Below are positions 37,491-45,779 of a stretch of DNA of 64,000 nucleotides, in pieces (the first letter of the stretch is position 1; each line of letters opens with the position of its first letter). The DNA lies in contig NZ_JACYVI010000005.1 of assembly GCF_014842265.1 (NCBI RefSeq), positions 308,518 through 372,517 on the forward strand, read 5' to 3'. The notes beneath the pieces were generated by a model. That model saw only the letters and a program-made list of their open reading frames with translations, did not search any database and was not told where the DNA came from. The stretch comes from Pseudomonas sp. CFBP 13711 (GTDB taxonomy: Bacteria; Pseudomonadota; Gammaproteobacteria; Pseudomonadales; Pseudomonadaceae). The position numbers and the translations under genes are program-made.

Positions 37491-38033
37491 TTAGCTCATC
37501 CTGCCCAGCACCGATCTCCCGCGCACCTGATGCAGCACCACCGCCGCCAGATGCAGCGCCACCAACCCTGCCAACACGGCACACAGAACGTGATGCACCT
37601 GATGCAGCTCCAGCAGCGCGATCTTTGAGTGGATGAGCTGTGGCAGCGGCACCAGCGCCAGCAGCATGACCGGATGGCTCATCATCAGCACCCCGGTAAT
37701 CAATACGCCAGCCACCACTGCATAGATCGCCTTGTGCGCAGCGCTCGCCAGTCGCGCCTGGATGTTTTTAGCGGAGTGCCGCGCTGGGGCTTTGATCGCC
37801 AGCCACAACCGCCAGACGAAAAACGGAATAAACAGGCTGGTCAGTTGCGGATTGAACGACTCGACCCACTGCCGAAATGGCTCGTTCTGATCCAGCAATG
37901 CCACGCCGAAGCCGCTGAAGGTCGCCCACAGGATGACGGCCGCAGACAGCCAATGCAGGAAAATTCGGGTTCGGGAGTAAGGGCTCGTTTCGCCTGAAGC
38001 CGGTTCAGGCGAAGGAGTGTTTGGGAGTGTCAA
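37491..38033 (-). CDS. Cytochrome b561-type membrane protein
   Basis: A 180-residue inner-membrane protein with four hydrophobic segments (FLHWLSAAVILWATFSGFG; AIYAVVAGVLITGVLMM; HHVLCAVLAGLVALHLAAV among them). Conserved haem-ligand histidines are seen at RIFLHW, SAAHKAIY and HQVHHVL/ALHLAA. It probably moves electrons between quinol and periplasmic acceptors. Stands alone. Confidence 0.88.
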   Translation of the reverse strand: MTLPNTPSPEPASGETSPYSRTRIFLHWLSAAVILWATFSGFGVALLDQNEPFRQWVESFNPQLTSLFIPFFVWRLWLAIKAPARHSAKNIQARLASAAHKAIYAVVAGVLITGVLMMSHPVMLLALVPLPQLIHSKIALLELHQVHHVLCAVLAGLVALHLAAVVLHQVRGRSVLGRMS

Positions 38034-38123
38034 AACGGCCAGCCTTTAGTTGAGAAGGAGTTGCATTCTCGTAATGGCGCAAAGCTACCGTTTTGACCGG
38101 GGTCATGTAAATCAAAAAACGTT

Positions 38124-38618
38124 TTAAGAGCGCCCGCCTGCACCCTGCGCGTTCTTTTTCTGCAGGATCACCGACGCTTCGTTGTAGGCGGTCTGGAAGG
38201 CGTCGCTGCCGATCCATTCAACGGCCGAGTCTTCGTCTTCCTCATGGAAGAGCCCGCGGTAGGTGATCAGCAGACCCATCATGAAGTCGGTTGCAGGCTC
38301 CTCGTCTTCCTCGGCAATCACCAGCTCCAGCACCGGGTACTGAAGGAAGACCACGCACAGCGCCAGCAAACTTATCGATTCAGCCTGCTTCATCGCTTCG
38401 AACAGGTCGTCGAAATCCGCCGGGTCGAAGCCGTTCTCTTCGATGTCTTTGAAATCGAACGTGCTCAGGTCGATCTCGACGTCATCAAAGGGCTCGTTGA
38501 CGAAGGCATGATTGAGCACCGGGTGAATGACGCTCGGCCGGGCCTTGCCGGAACGGTTCTGCTTGGCCTTGGCCTTTGCCCGTTGGGCGCGTTTTTGCTG
38601 TTTGTCGGGGGAGGCCAT
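38124..38618 (-). CDS. Acidic protein with basic N-terminal tail, paralogue of the next gene
   Basis: A 164-residue protein: a strongly basic start (MASPDKQQKRAQRAKAKAKQ) and a very acidic body (DVEIDLSTFDFKDIEENGFDPADFDDLFE). ATG 38618 is chosen because the same MAS-KQQKRA start recurs in the neighbour at 39342. No signal peptide or membrane segment. Function unknown; the charge split suggests nucleic-acid or ribosome contact, a guess only. Confidence 0.7.
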   Translation of the reverse strand: MASPDKQQKRAQRAKAKAKQNRSGKARPSVIHPVLNHAFVNEPFDDVEIDLSTFDFKDIEENGFDPADFDDLFEAMKQAESISLLALCVVFLQYPVLELVIAEEDEEPATDFMMGLLITYRGLFHEEDEDSAVEWIGSDAFQTAYNEASVILQKKNAQGAGGRS

Positions 38619-38682
38619 GACGGCGGTTCCTTGTGCGGTGCAGCCATTCGCATGGCCCAGGATCATCGGGCGCGTATTGTAT

Positions 38683-39342
38683 TCAGTCTTGTGCCGGTTC
38701 GTCGTACTTGTTGCGGTCGATCCCCAGCATCTCCATTGTGGATTCCATCTCGATCTCGTCGAGAACGGCGCGGAAGGCTTCATAGAAATCGTCGTCGTGA
38801 ATGCGCGCCCTGACGGTCGCCTCATCCAGTCCGTGGGCCCACATCATGTAGGCGCCCAGCGTGTTCACCAGGACGTCGAGGTAGTTGTCGAAGTCGATGT
38901 CGTAGAAAGCGTGGGCCGCTATCGGACCTCTGGCGAAGGCATCGAGTAGATCGAGGAGACCTTGCTGCTCGGCACGCTTGAGCACTTCGTAATGGGCGAG
39001 GCGTTGTTCCTGAGACGGCTCTGGCGCAGGGGACTGATAGACCTCCGCCAATAGCATTTCGTCCTCAGTGATCGACATCCCGATGTCCTCGCCCCTGATC
39101 ACCGCCGCCATCGCCTCCCGCTCTTCCTCGTCCATGGTCTCGAGGATGTCGGGCTCTACGAAATTCTTGAGCAGGGTATCGTCGTCGAGCAACGATGCTT
39201 CGTCGTCCGAGAAGAAATCAGGCATGAAGTAATCCGGGACGATCGGGTTGGGCGTCTGCGGGTGCTGGCGAGCGACTCGCTGCTCTTTGGCTTTGGTCTT
39301 GGCGCGCTTGGCTCGTTTCTGTTGCTTGCTGACAGATGCCAT
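38683..39342 (-). CDS. Acidic protein with basic N-terminal tail, paralogue of the gene at 38124
   Basis: A 219-residue protein starting MASVSKQQKRAKRAKTKAKE, followed by a long acidic, Leu-rich region (SDDEASLLDDDTLLKNFVE, MDEEEREAMAAVIRGED). It shares start, charge pattern and the DDxFYEAF/DAFQTAYNE-like C-terminal segment with the gene 64 bases downstream, so the pair looks like an old tandem duplication. Function unknown. Confidence 0.7.
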   Translation of the reverse strand: MASVSKQQKRAKRAKTKAKEQRVARQHPQTPNPIVPDYFMPDFFSDDEASLLDDDTLLKNFVEPDILETMDEEEREAMAAVIRGEDIGMSITEDEMLLAEVYQSPAPEPSQEQRLAHYEVLKRAEQQGLLDLLDAFARGPIAAHAFYDIDFDNYLDVLVNTLGAYMMWAHGLDEATVRARIHDDDFYEAFRAVLDEIEMESTMEMLGIDRNKYDEPAQD

Positions 39343-39395
39343 CACGAAGTCCTCTAGTCGGCTCAAGCCTGCAATGTTAATAAATCACGCCCAAT

Positions 39396-39430
39396 AAAAA
39401 ACCCCTGAATATTTCGATGCAGGGGTTTTT
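39396..39430. terminator. Strong bidirectional terminator at the left edge of the tRNA-Phe insertion
   Basis: AAAAACCCCTG, loop, CAGGGGTTTTT: a perfect 11-base stem with A and T runs on both sides. Directly followed by the tRNA-Phe-like remnant. Confidence 0.9.
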
Positions 39431-39439
39431 CGGTATTTA

Positions 39440-39463
39440 TGGTGCCCGGAGACGGAGTCGCAA
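39440..39463. repeat. Degenerate copy of the tRNA-Phe 3' end (att-like)
   Basis: TGGTGCCCGGAGACGGAGTCG aligns to TGGTGCCCAGAGACGGAATCG at 41571-41591, 19 of 21 bases identical, in the same orientation. Only the CCA end and T arm are present, as expected for an integration scar. Confidence 0.75.
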
Positions 39464-39483
39464 GGGGTAGGTCTGATGCGGGG

Positions 39484-39891
39484 TTACATTTTCAATTGCT
39501 CAAACTTCCCCGGCGCTGAAAATTTCCAGGACACCTTGAATGCTGCACCGCCGGATATCAGTTCTGCCTGCCGGATGATGGCAGGCCACCATCGGACAAG
39601 ATTTTCGGCCTTACTCCAGTAGGTCGTTTGACCCCATTGCCTCGCGAGACAGAAAACCGGTAGTCCGCATTCTCTGAAGGCCTGCCGCTCGGCGTTTCCC
39701 TTGGAGAACTTGTCTTGCGACACCACGGCCCATCCGCCTTCGGCAGTGAGGTCGGTAATCCAGTGGATGTCACTTGTGTCCGCTGGGAACCTGTCCCTGA
39801 GCGAGACGACGACATGGCCTTCGCCGCTGCAAAGCTCGTGCAAGGCTCTGGCAATGGACGGTGGAAGATTGTTATCGATCAGAAAATTCAA
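39484..39891 (-). CDS. VapC45-like PIN-domain toxin
   Basis: A 135-residue protein opening MNFLIDNNLPPSIARALHEL, with D6 as the first acidic residue, TSDIHWI as the middle acidic region and VVSQDKFSKGNAE as the last: the spacing of PIN-like ribonucleases of the VapC45/DUF5615 group. Its start overlaps the upstream antitoxin by four bases. It would cut RNA when freed from the antitoxin; the target is unknown. Confidence 0.78.
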   Translation of the reverse strand: MNFLIDNNLPPSIARALHELCSGEGHVVVSLRDRFPADTSDIHWITDLTAEGGWAVVSQDKFSKGNAERQAFRECGLPVFCLARQWGQTTYWSKAENLVRWWPAIIRQAELISGGAAFKVSWKFSAPGKFEQLKM

Positions 39892-40580
39892 GCAGCAATC
39901 CTGTGCTCATAGGTCACCGCAGCGTCCACTGCCGCGGTGGGAATTTCGAAAATCACAGACACACGTTTTGCGTCCTGGCCTTCCGCCAGATAAGCCTGAT
40001 AAATCGACGCCGTATCGACACCAGCGGAGGAGAGCACCGGTTTTCCAAAATTACGGTTGGGGTCGAGCACAATTGCCTTGCTGCGCTTGACCGGATACCA
40101 ACGCTGCGCCTTTCCCTCACCCGTATAGTCAATGCCCTCATACAGCGAAGGCGCGATTACCTGCCTGAATGCGTACTGACGTTTCGCCAGATCCAGGATC
40201 GCCTCGTCGCCAGTCTCGTCAAACACAGTGGCGAATATGCTCCTGCCGTCAGTCTGGAATCTTCTGCAGGTGAACGGATAGTGCTGGTGAAAAATTTCCT
40301 TGGCCTGTCTGGATGCTGCGCGAATAGCTTGAAGGCTTACGTCGTGCTTTCGGAAGGCATGGACAAATCTGATCTCGAGCAGGTCGTGGAAGCCAAGCAG
40401 CTTCTCATCGTTGACGCCCAGCTCAGGTAGCCACAGACCGGAATGCTCCACGCCATCCGCTTTATAGCCGAAGAGCCATCTGCGAATATCCTTGGCGGGA
40501 ATGCCCGTGTAGAGGGCTGCTTCTGATGGCGTGTATACGCCGACTCCAATGAGGCGGCTCGACGTTTCGATAGTCTTCAT
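39888..40580 (-). CDS. VapB45-like antitoxin (DUF433 with N-terminal helix-turn-helix)
   Basis: A 230-residue protein. The N-terminal part is MerR-like (VGVYTPSEAALYTGIPAKDIRRWLFGY); the C-terminal part is DUF433-like (LDPNRNFGKPVLSSAGVDTASIYQAYLAEGQD). It precedes the toxin with a four-base overlap, the usual antitoxin-first order, and presumably represses its own operon. ATG 40580 has a strong GGAGGT four bases away; the longer frame to 40811 has no family match. Confidence 0.78.
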   Translation of the reverse strand: MKTIETSSRLIGVGVYTPSEAALYTGIPAKDIRRWLFGYKADGVEHSGLWLPELGVNDEKLLGFHDLLEIRFVHAFRKHDVSLQAIRAASRQAKEIFHQHYPFTCRRFQTDGRSIFATVFDETGDEAILDLAKRQYAFRQVIAPSLYEGIDYTGEGKAQRWYPVKRSKAIVLDPNRNFGKPVLSSAGVDTASIYQAYLAEGQDAKRVSVIFEIPTAAVDAAVTYEHRIAA

Positions 40581-40909
40581 GCACACCTCCCGTGTCCGTG
40601 GTTGCTCAAGAAGTGCATTCTGAGGTTGATCAAGGTCTCGTTCAACTGATCTTGGGCGAGCGCTTAGGGGAAAATTGTAAAAAGCCGGTGCGTGGCGAAT
40701 AGGAATTCCTTGTGGCTGTCCATCCCGGCGCCTGCCACCCGCCGGTAGTTCTACCCTATCAAGATTTATCCACGGCAGCCGATGTGTGGGTATGAGCATC
40801 CCGCTGGACATACTCTGAGTTGAATCTCCCTTGCCCAGTCCAGCACCGTCGTTTTAGTCCTGCTCGATGCTTCTCCGAGAGGCTACTTCACCCACTTGAG
40901 ATTGAATCC
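40581..40909. other. Spacer between the TA operon and the glycine-zipper gene
   Basis: About 329 bases between outward-facing genes; promoters for both should lie here. No clear promoter, repeat or RNA seen. Confidence 0.5.
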
Positions 40910-41329
40910 ATGCGAATCACTGTACCGGTACTACTTTTAGGAATGCTTAGCGCTCAATGCGCGCTGGCGGCTGGGGATGGAACATCCGCAGTGGGCGGAG
41001 GCATAGGCGGTGCGCTTGGGAATGTCATTGGACAGCAAATGGGTGGAAGCACCGGCGCGGCGGTTGGCGCTGGTGTCGGCGGGGCCGCTGGCGGGGCTCT
41101 AGGCGCCAAAAGAGGAAGCAAGACCGAAGCGGCTATCGGCGGCGGGCTGGGATCAGCGGGTGGGTCTGTCATTGGTAACCAGTTGGGTGGCTCAACAGGG
41201 TCAACCATAGGTGCCGGCCTGGGCGGCACTGCCGGAGGCGCAGTGGGTAGCAACCTGGCAGATGACGGCGGCGACAATCGATCTCACGGCAAGCGACATG
41301 GGCACAAGAAAAACAAGCATGATCGATAG
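40910..41329 (+). CDS. Glycine-zipper secreted protein
   Basis: A 139-residue protein with a signal peptide (MRITVPVLLLGMLSAQCALA). The mature part is a run of glycine-zipper repeats (GGGIGGALGNVIGQQMGG, GAGVGGAAGGALGAKRGS, GGGLGSAGGSVIGNQLGG, GAGLGGTAGGAVGSN), four imperfect copies, then a His/Lys-rich tail (HGKRHGHKKNKHDR). Such proteins lie in the periplasm or outer membrane; role unknown. It is the last gene before tRNA-Phe. Confidence 0.8.
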   Translation: MRITVPVLLLGMLSAQCALAAGDGTSAVGGGIGGALGNVIGQQMGGSTGAAVGAGVGGAAGGALGAKRGSKTEAAIGGGLGSAGGSVIGNQLGGSTGSTIGAGLGGTAGGAVGSNLADDGGDNRSHGKRHGHKKNKHDR

Positions 41330-41501
41330 ACCGGCGATCTGCTCCCATACCTCCAACCGCGCGATTTGAGCGACGACACAGCGCGATTGTCGGAGACGTC
41401 GGCCAGCACTTGGGCGTCTTCACGCAGATCCGGCTCTGAGCTCACGAATCCATTCACATCTATCCGGGATTACATGGAAACGGTGGGGAACCGTGAAAAG
41501 C

Positions 41502-41530
41502 AAAAAGCCCGCACGAGGCGGGCTTCTTGT
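41502..41530 (-). terminator. Terminator of tRNA-Phe
   Basis: Minus strand: AAGCCCGC, loop CTCGT, GCGGGCTT, TTTG. About 40 bases after the tRNA 3' end. Confidence 0.8.
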
Positions 41531-41570
41531 GTGTTTTCAGGTGTGCTTGGCATCACCTAAAAACGGAAGG

Positions 41571-41646
41571 TGGTGCCCAGAGACGGAATCGAACCGCCGA
41601 CACGGGGATTTTCAATCCCCTGCTCTACCGACTGAGCTATCTGGGC
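41571..41646 (-). tRNA. tRNA-Phe (anticodon GAA)
   Basis: 76 bases with encoded CCA. Minus strand: GCCCAGATAGCTCAGTCGG, anticodon arm GGGGATTGAAAATCCCC (anticodon GAA), TTCGATTCC in the T loop, CTGGGCACCA at the 3' end. Acceptor GCCCAGA pairs with TCTGGGC. Target of the small insertion to its left. Confidence 0.96.
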
Positions 41647-41748
41647 AACGGGGCGCATTAAACGTGTTTTTCAGGAGGTCGTCAAGCATGGTGTCGAAAA
41701 AAATCTGAATTATTTCCTCCGCTTACGACGACCACTGTCTGCAAAGGC

Positions 41749-42021
41749 TTATTCGGCAGGGGGAACGTAGCCGTCGGCCTTGGCGTATTCCTCGCCGGAC
41801 AGGTATTTGTCCATCTCGGTCTGCAGGAATTTGCGATCTTCGGCGTTCATCATGTTCAGGCGGCGCTCGTTGATCAGCAGGGTCTGGTGTTTCTGCCAGT
41901 CGCCCCAGGCTTTCTGCGAGACATGGTTATAGATGTCTTCACCTTTGGCGCCCGGATACGGCGGACGGTCCAGGCCAGGCAATTCTTCTTTGTATTTGCG
42001 GCACATCACGGTGCGGGTCAT
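41749..42021 (-). CDS. yggX: Fe(2+)-trafficking protein YggX
   Basis: A 90-residue protein, full family length, starting [17 protein letters not shown] with the conserved C7 and ending in [16 protein letters not shown]. YggX helps protect Fe-S proteins from oxidative damage. It overlaps the mutY stop by four bases; mutY-yggX is a conserved operon, and MutY itself carries a 4Fe-4S cluster. Confidence 0.96.
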   Translation of the reverse strand: MTRTVMCRKYKEELPGLDRPPYPGAKGEDIYNHVSQKAWGDWQKHQTLLINERRLNMMNAEDRKFLQTEMDKYLSGEEYAKADGYVPPAE

Positions 42022-43085
42022 GAGGACTCTCCTGCATTCAATACGTCGGCTGCGTGTTTCAGCAGTTTCTTCACCGGGGCGGCAAGGCCCAGGCGCGGCG
42101 GGGTGGCGAGGTTATACCAGAGCCAGTCGTCCTCGGCCACGTGATGGGCGGACTCACGGACCCGGACCAGCCAGGGTTCGATGCTCAGCTGAAAGTGGCT
42201 GAACGTGTGGATCAGGCCCGGCAAGGCTTGATGCTCGCCCAGCTCAAGGGCGTGCTGATTGGCCAGATGCTGCATGTCGTTGAAGTCGTCCAGTTCCGGC
42301 AGGCTCCATAGTCCGCCCCACAGCCCTGTCGAAGGGCGGCGATAAAGCAGAATCGCGCCTTCCTGGTTGGCGAAGATGGGCATCAAGGTGCGTTTTTGCG
42401 GCACGACCTTACGCGGTTTCGGTATTGGATAGCGGGTTTCCTGGCCGAGCATGTGCGCCTCGCAACCGCGCTCAAGGGGGCAGAGCAGGCAGCTGGGTTT
42501 GGTGCGGGTGCAGAGCGTGGCACCCAGGTCCATCATCGCCTGGGTGTAGTGATTGACCCGGCTGTGCGGTGTGTAACGCTCAGCCGTGGCCCACATCTGC
42601 TTCGCCACCTTAGGCTCGCCGGGGTAGCCCTCCTGCGCGGTGAAGCGAGCCAGTACGCGCTTGACGTTGCCATCGAGGATCGGCGCGCGCAGGCCCATGC
42701 TGATGCTGGCAATCGCGCCTGCCGTCGAGAGGCCGATACCGGGCAGCTCGACGAGCTGTTCCACGTCCCGGGGGAATTCACCGCCGTGCTCGGCCACCAC
42801 GATTTTCGCGGCTTTCTGCAGGTTGCGCGCGCGGGTGTAGTAGCCCAGCCCGGTCCACAGATGCAGGACCTCATCTTCCGGCGCTTCGGCCAGAGCCTGC
42901 ACAGTGGGCAGCGCTTCCATGAACGTGTCGAAGTAGCCAAGCACGGTGCTGACCTGAGTTTGCTGCAGCATGATTTCCGACACCCACACGCGGTACGGGG
43001 TGATGTCGTGTTGCCAGGGAAGATCGTGACGGCCGTGGCGGTCGTACCAGTCGAGAACGGCGGAGGAAAACTGCTCGGGTTGCAT
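42018..43085 (-). CDS. mutY: Adenine DNA glycosylase MutY
   Basis: A 355-residue DNA repair enzyme that removes A opposite 8-oxoguanine. The helix-hairpin-helix is [14 protein letters not shown] followed by catalytic D in [11 protein letters not shown]; the 4Fe-4S ligands are C-x6-C-x2-C-x5-C in [17 protein letters not shown]; the C-terminal Nudix-like domain reads the lesion. ATG 43085 is taken over an adjacent in-frame TTG. Confidence 0.96.
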   Translation of the reverse strand: MQPEQFSSAVLDWYDRHGRHDLPWQHDITPYRVWVSEIMLQQTQVSTVLGYFDTFMEALPTVQALAEAPEDEVLHLWTGLGYYTRARNLQKAAKIVVAEHGGEFPRDVEQLVELPGIGLSTAGAIASISMGLRAPILDGNVKRVLARFTAQEGYPGEPKVAKQMWATAERYTPHSRVNHYTQAMMDLGATLCTRTKPSCLLCPLERGCEAHMLGQETRYPIPKPRKVVPQKRTLMPIFANQEGAILLYRRPSTGLWGGLWSLPELDDFNDMQHLANQHALELGEHQALPGLIHTFSHFQLSIEPWLVRVRESAHHVAEDDWLWYNLATPPRLGLAAPVKKLLKHAADVLNAGESS

Positions 43086-43166
43086 CAAGGCTTCCGGTGA
43101 TCAAAAGATGTTGGGTTGCTATATACGTCGCCAGACGCCGCGCTGTGGGAGGTCAGCCAAAATGAA

Positions 43167-43190
43167 TGTGGGAGTGAGCTCACTCCCACA
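43167..43190. repeat. Perfect 24-bp REP palindrome
   Basis: TGTGGGAGTGAGCTCACTCCCACA, identical to its own reverse complement: two REP arms joined with no spacer, between mutY and the AsmA gene. Confidence 0.85.
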
Positions 43191-43220
43191 ACTGAACGGC
43201 GCGGCGCCTGTTAGTCAGGG

Positions 43221-45449
43221 TTAACGCTTGAACAATCCCTTGATCGCATCCTTGAGCTCGGGACTGACCTTGTCCCCCAGCTTTTCATCGATCTTGTCGC
43301 CAATCCGGTCGCCTGCCAGTTTCGCGGCGACTTTGCCCAAGCCGTCGTTATCCAGACGACAGGCCTTGGCGCCCATTTCGAGCGGGCCACGGCAGAGCAC
43401 CGGCCATTCGATGCCGACAAAACGCGGGTTCACTTCGCAGGCCGGGTCCGGCATGTCGCTCTTGTCGCCTTCGATGATCACGCCGACGCGGTAATTCATG
43501 CCCATGACGCGCAAGTCGATGTCGCCATCGCCGTTGACGGTCAAGCCCGGTGTGCGGACTTTCAGGTCCGGGTTGCTAGCCACGCCGTTGCGGAACACCA
43601 GATTGCCATTCAACTGCTGGAACGGCGTGTCCTTGCCGCGCGGTTCGCCACTCAAGCTCTTGCGATTAAGCGTCGAAATGCCACGGCACAGCTGCTGCTC
43701 GAGGTTAGCGTTGACCAGTACGCCGTCGTTCAGCGCAAAACTGGCGGTGCCGTTAAGGCTCTCGACCAGCGCCTTCTCGCTATTGCCTTTGGCGGTCACA
43801 TCGCTGGTGAGGTTGAGCAGGCCGCGCAGAGGCGGCGTGGTGCCCTGGCTCTGAATGAAATGCTCCACCGGCACCTTGGCGATATGCGTCTGCACGCTGG
43901 CCAAGGGCACTTCGGGACGCGCGTCGAGATTGCCTTTGACCTCGAAATTGCCGTTGTACAAATCGCCGCGCAGGCTGTCGACCGTGATCACGCCATCGAG
44001 CGCCGAAGTCTTCAGCGCCGCATTCTGGATCGGCAGTTTCTCCAGGGTCAGCTTGCCGAAGCTGAGGTCGGCGTCGACATCCAGTTTGCGCAGGCGCTCG
44101 AGGGGCAGCAGCTTTGCGTCGCTCCAGGCACCTTGGGTCGGCTGGTTTGGCAGCGGCGAAGTGCCCGAGGCCACCATGGCTTCGGCCTCGGCACCTTGAA
44201 CTTCTGCTCTGCGCGCGGCGCCGGCGCTCTTCGCCTGTTCACCCTCGGGCACGCGGTAGCGGTCGGCGTTGAACGTATCGGCTTTGAGTTGAAGGCGCAG
44301 GGACTGTTTGGCGAAGTCTTCCACAGCGACGTGGCCGGTGATGGTGCTGTCGTCGAGTTTCACCGTGAGGTCATCCAGCGACACGCTGTTGGGCGTCGCC
44401 GCGATGCGGGTGACCAGTTCCAGTTTGTTCAGACTGCCGTCACCAAGGGCTGGCGCGGGCTGGCCGATGTTGTCGAGGAAGTCGCGCAGGTTGAACTGGG
44501 CAATCGAAATGCCGCCTGTGAGCTGCGGCGTCTTGTCCAGATCACGAACGTGCAGCTCGCCAAGGGCGCGCAGTTGATTGGCGGACAGCTTCAGATTGGT
44601 CCATTCCGCGACGTTGGCGGACATGTCTGCCAGCAACTGGCCCTGGGCTGAGAACGTCAGCGTCTTGCCCTGCAGCGGATCGCCTGTCACATCACCCGAG
44701 AAACGCATGTCGTCGAACTGGTAACGCTTGAGCACGCGATCGAAACGCAGCTTGCCGGTCAGTTCGGTTTTGGTGCGCACGACGGGTTGGTTGGTGCTGA
44801 GGAATGCGGTGAGTTTCAGCGGGATGTCAGTCGCGTTGTGGATCGGCCCCGTGCTCAACTGGATGCTCTCGGCGCTGAATTGCCGGGCCTTGGGAATATC
44901 GTTGAAATCGATCCGCGCGTTGTTCACGGTCAGGCTGTCGATGTCCAGCTTGAGCGGCTGCCACTGCTTGTCGGGCTTGGCCGACACGGTATCGGCGGGA
45001 GCGCCGGGCGTGACGGAGGGCTGGCCTGGATTGGCCGCGGTGGCAGGCACTTTGCCGATGTCTTCCCAGTTGCCGTGGCCGTTTTCGTCGCGGGTCAGCG
45101 TCAGGTTCAGGCCCTCGACCCGAACGTCGCTCATCTGCACTTCCTTGCGCAGCAGCGGCAGCACACGCACCGACAGCCCGAGCATCTGCAAGTCGGCGAA
45201 GGGTTTGGTCGGCTCGCTCAAGGTGGCGACGCTGGCGTCGTGCAGCTCCAGGCCCAACCACGGAAACAGGCTCCAGCCAATATCGCCATTGAGCGTCAGC
45301 TCGACGTGGGCGCGATCGCGAACCAGTTTTCGAATCTCGTCTTTGTAGTCGTTGGGATCAAAAAAGTGGGTCAAGGCAAAGCCGAGAGCCACGATGATCA
45401 GCAACAGCCCGAGAAGGGTGAGCCCCAGGATTTTGCCGAACGCTTTCAT
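43221..45449 (-). CDS. AsmA-family protein
   Basis: A 742-residue protein anchored by an N-terminal helix (LGLTLLGLLLIIVALGFAL), followed by an AsmA N-terminal domain (DPNDYKDEIRKLVRDRAHVELTLNGDIGW) and a long beta-rich body with TGDPLQGKTL- and FNLRDFLDNIG-like AsmA repeats and a C-terminal DPACEVNPRFVGIEWPVLC. The AsmA/YhdP family is linked to phospholipid transport to the outer membrane. Located before mutY, as in other pseudomonads. Confidence 0.9.
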   Translation of the reverse strand: MKAFGKILGLTLLGLLLIIVALGFALTHFFDPNDYKDEIRKLVRDRAHVELTLNGDIGWSLFPWLGLELHDASVATLSEPTKPFADLQMLGLSVRVLPLLRKEVQMSDVRVEGLNLTLTRDENGHGNWEDIGKVPATAANPGQPSVTPGAPADTVSAKPDKQWQPLKLDIDSLTVNNARIDFNDIPKARQFSAESIQLSTGPIHNATDIPLKLTAFLSTNQPVVRTKTELTGKLRFDRVLKRYQFDDMRFSGDVTGDPLQGKTLTFSAQGQLLADMSANVAEWTNLKLSANQLRALGELHVRDLDKTPQLTGGISIAQFNLRDFLDNIGQPAPALGDGSLNKLELVTRIAATPNSVSLDDLTVKLDDSTITGHVAVEDFAKQSLRLQLKADTFNADRYRVPEGEQAKSAGAARRAEVQGAEAEAMVASGTSPLPNQPTQGAWSDAKLLPLERLRKLDVDADLSFGKLTLEKLPIQNAALKTSALDGVITVDSLRGDLYNGNFEVKGNLDARPEVPLASVQTHIAKVPVEHFIQSQGTTPPLRGLLNLTSDVTAKGNSEKALVESLNGTASFALNDGVLVNANLEQQLCRGISTLNRKSLSGEPRGKDTPFQQLNGNLVFRNGVASNPDLKVRTPGLTVNGDGDIDLRVMGMNYRVGVIIEGDKSDMPDPACEVNPRFVGIEWPVLCRGPLEMGAKACRLDNDGLGKVAAKLAGDRIGDKIDEKLGDKVSPELKDAIKGLFKR

Positions 45450-45779
45450 GGGCGAGTCCTTGTGTCGAGTCGTTCAAAATTTAGCCCGCGAGTATAGCGT
45501 TCTCAGGCAAGCACCGGGTTTTGGATCGCCACCGACGCCGTCGTTCGAATTGGCAGCGCCCCGCACAGTGACAAACGGCGCGAAAAAGGTAATAGCAGAA
45601 TGCTTTCTTTTGGGCTGCAAATGGTAATCTCGCGCCATTCGCCAGCCTTGCTGCGTCGAATTGTCACGTAAAGAGATGTCCTGCCGATAAACCACCGAGG
45701 CCTGCGTGCTTTAAGAGTGGTGGCGGAACTATGTCGCTGTTCTTGCGGGATACAACTATAAATTGGGGGCAACAATCAA
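45450..45779. other. Divergent intergenic region, AsmA gene to MFS gene
   Basis: About 330 bases that should carry both promoters. The plus-strand leader to the MFS gene contains no recognised riboswitch. Nothing else seen. Confidence 0.5.
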
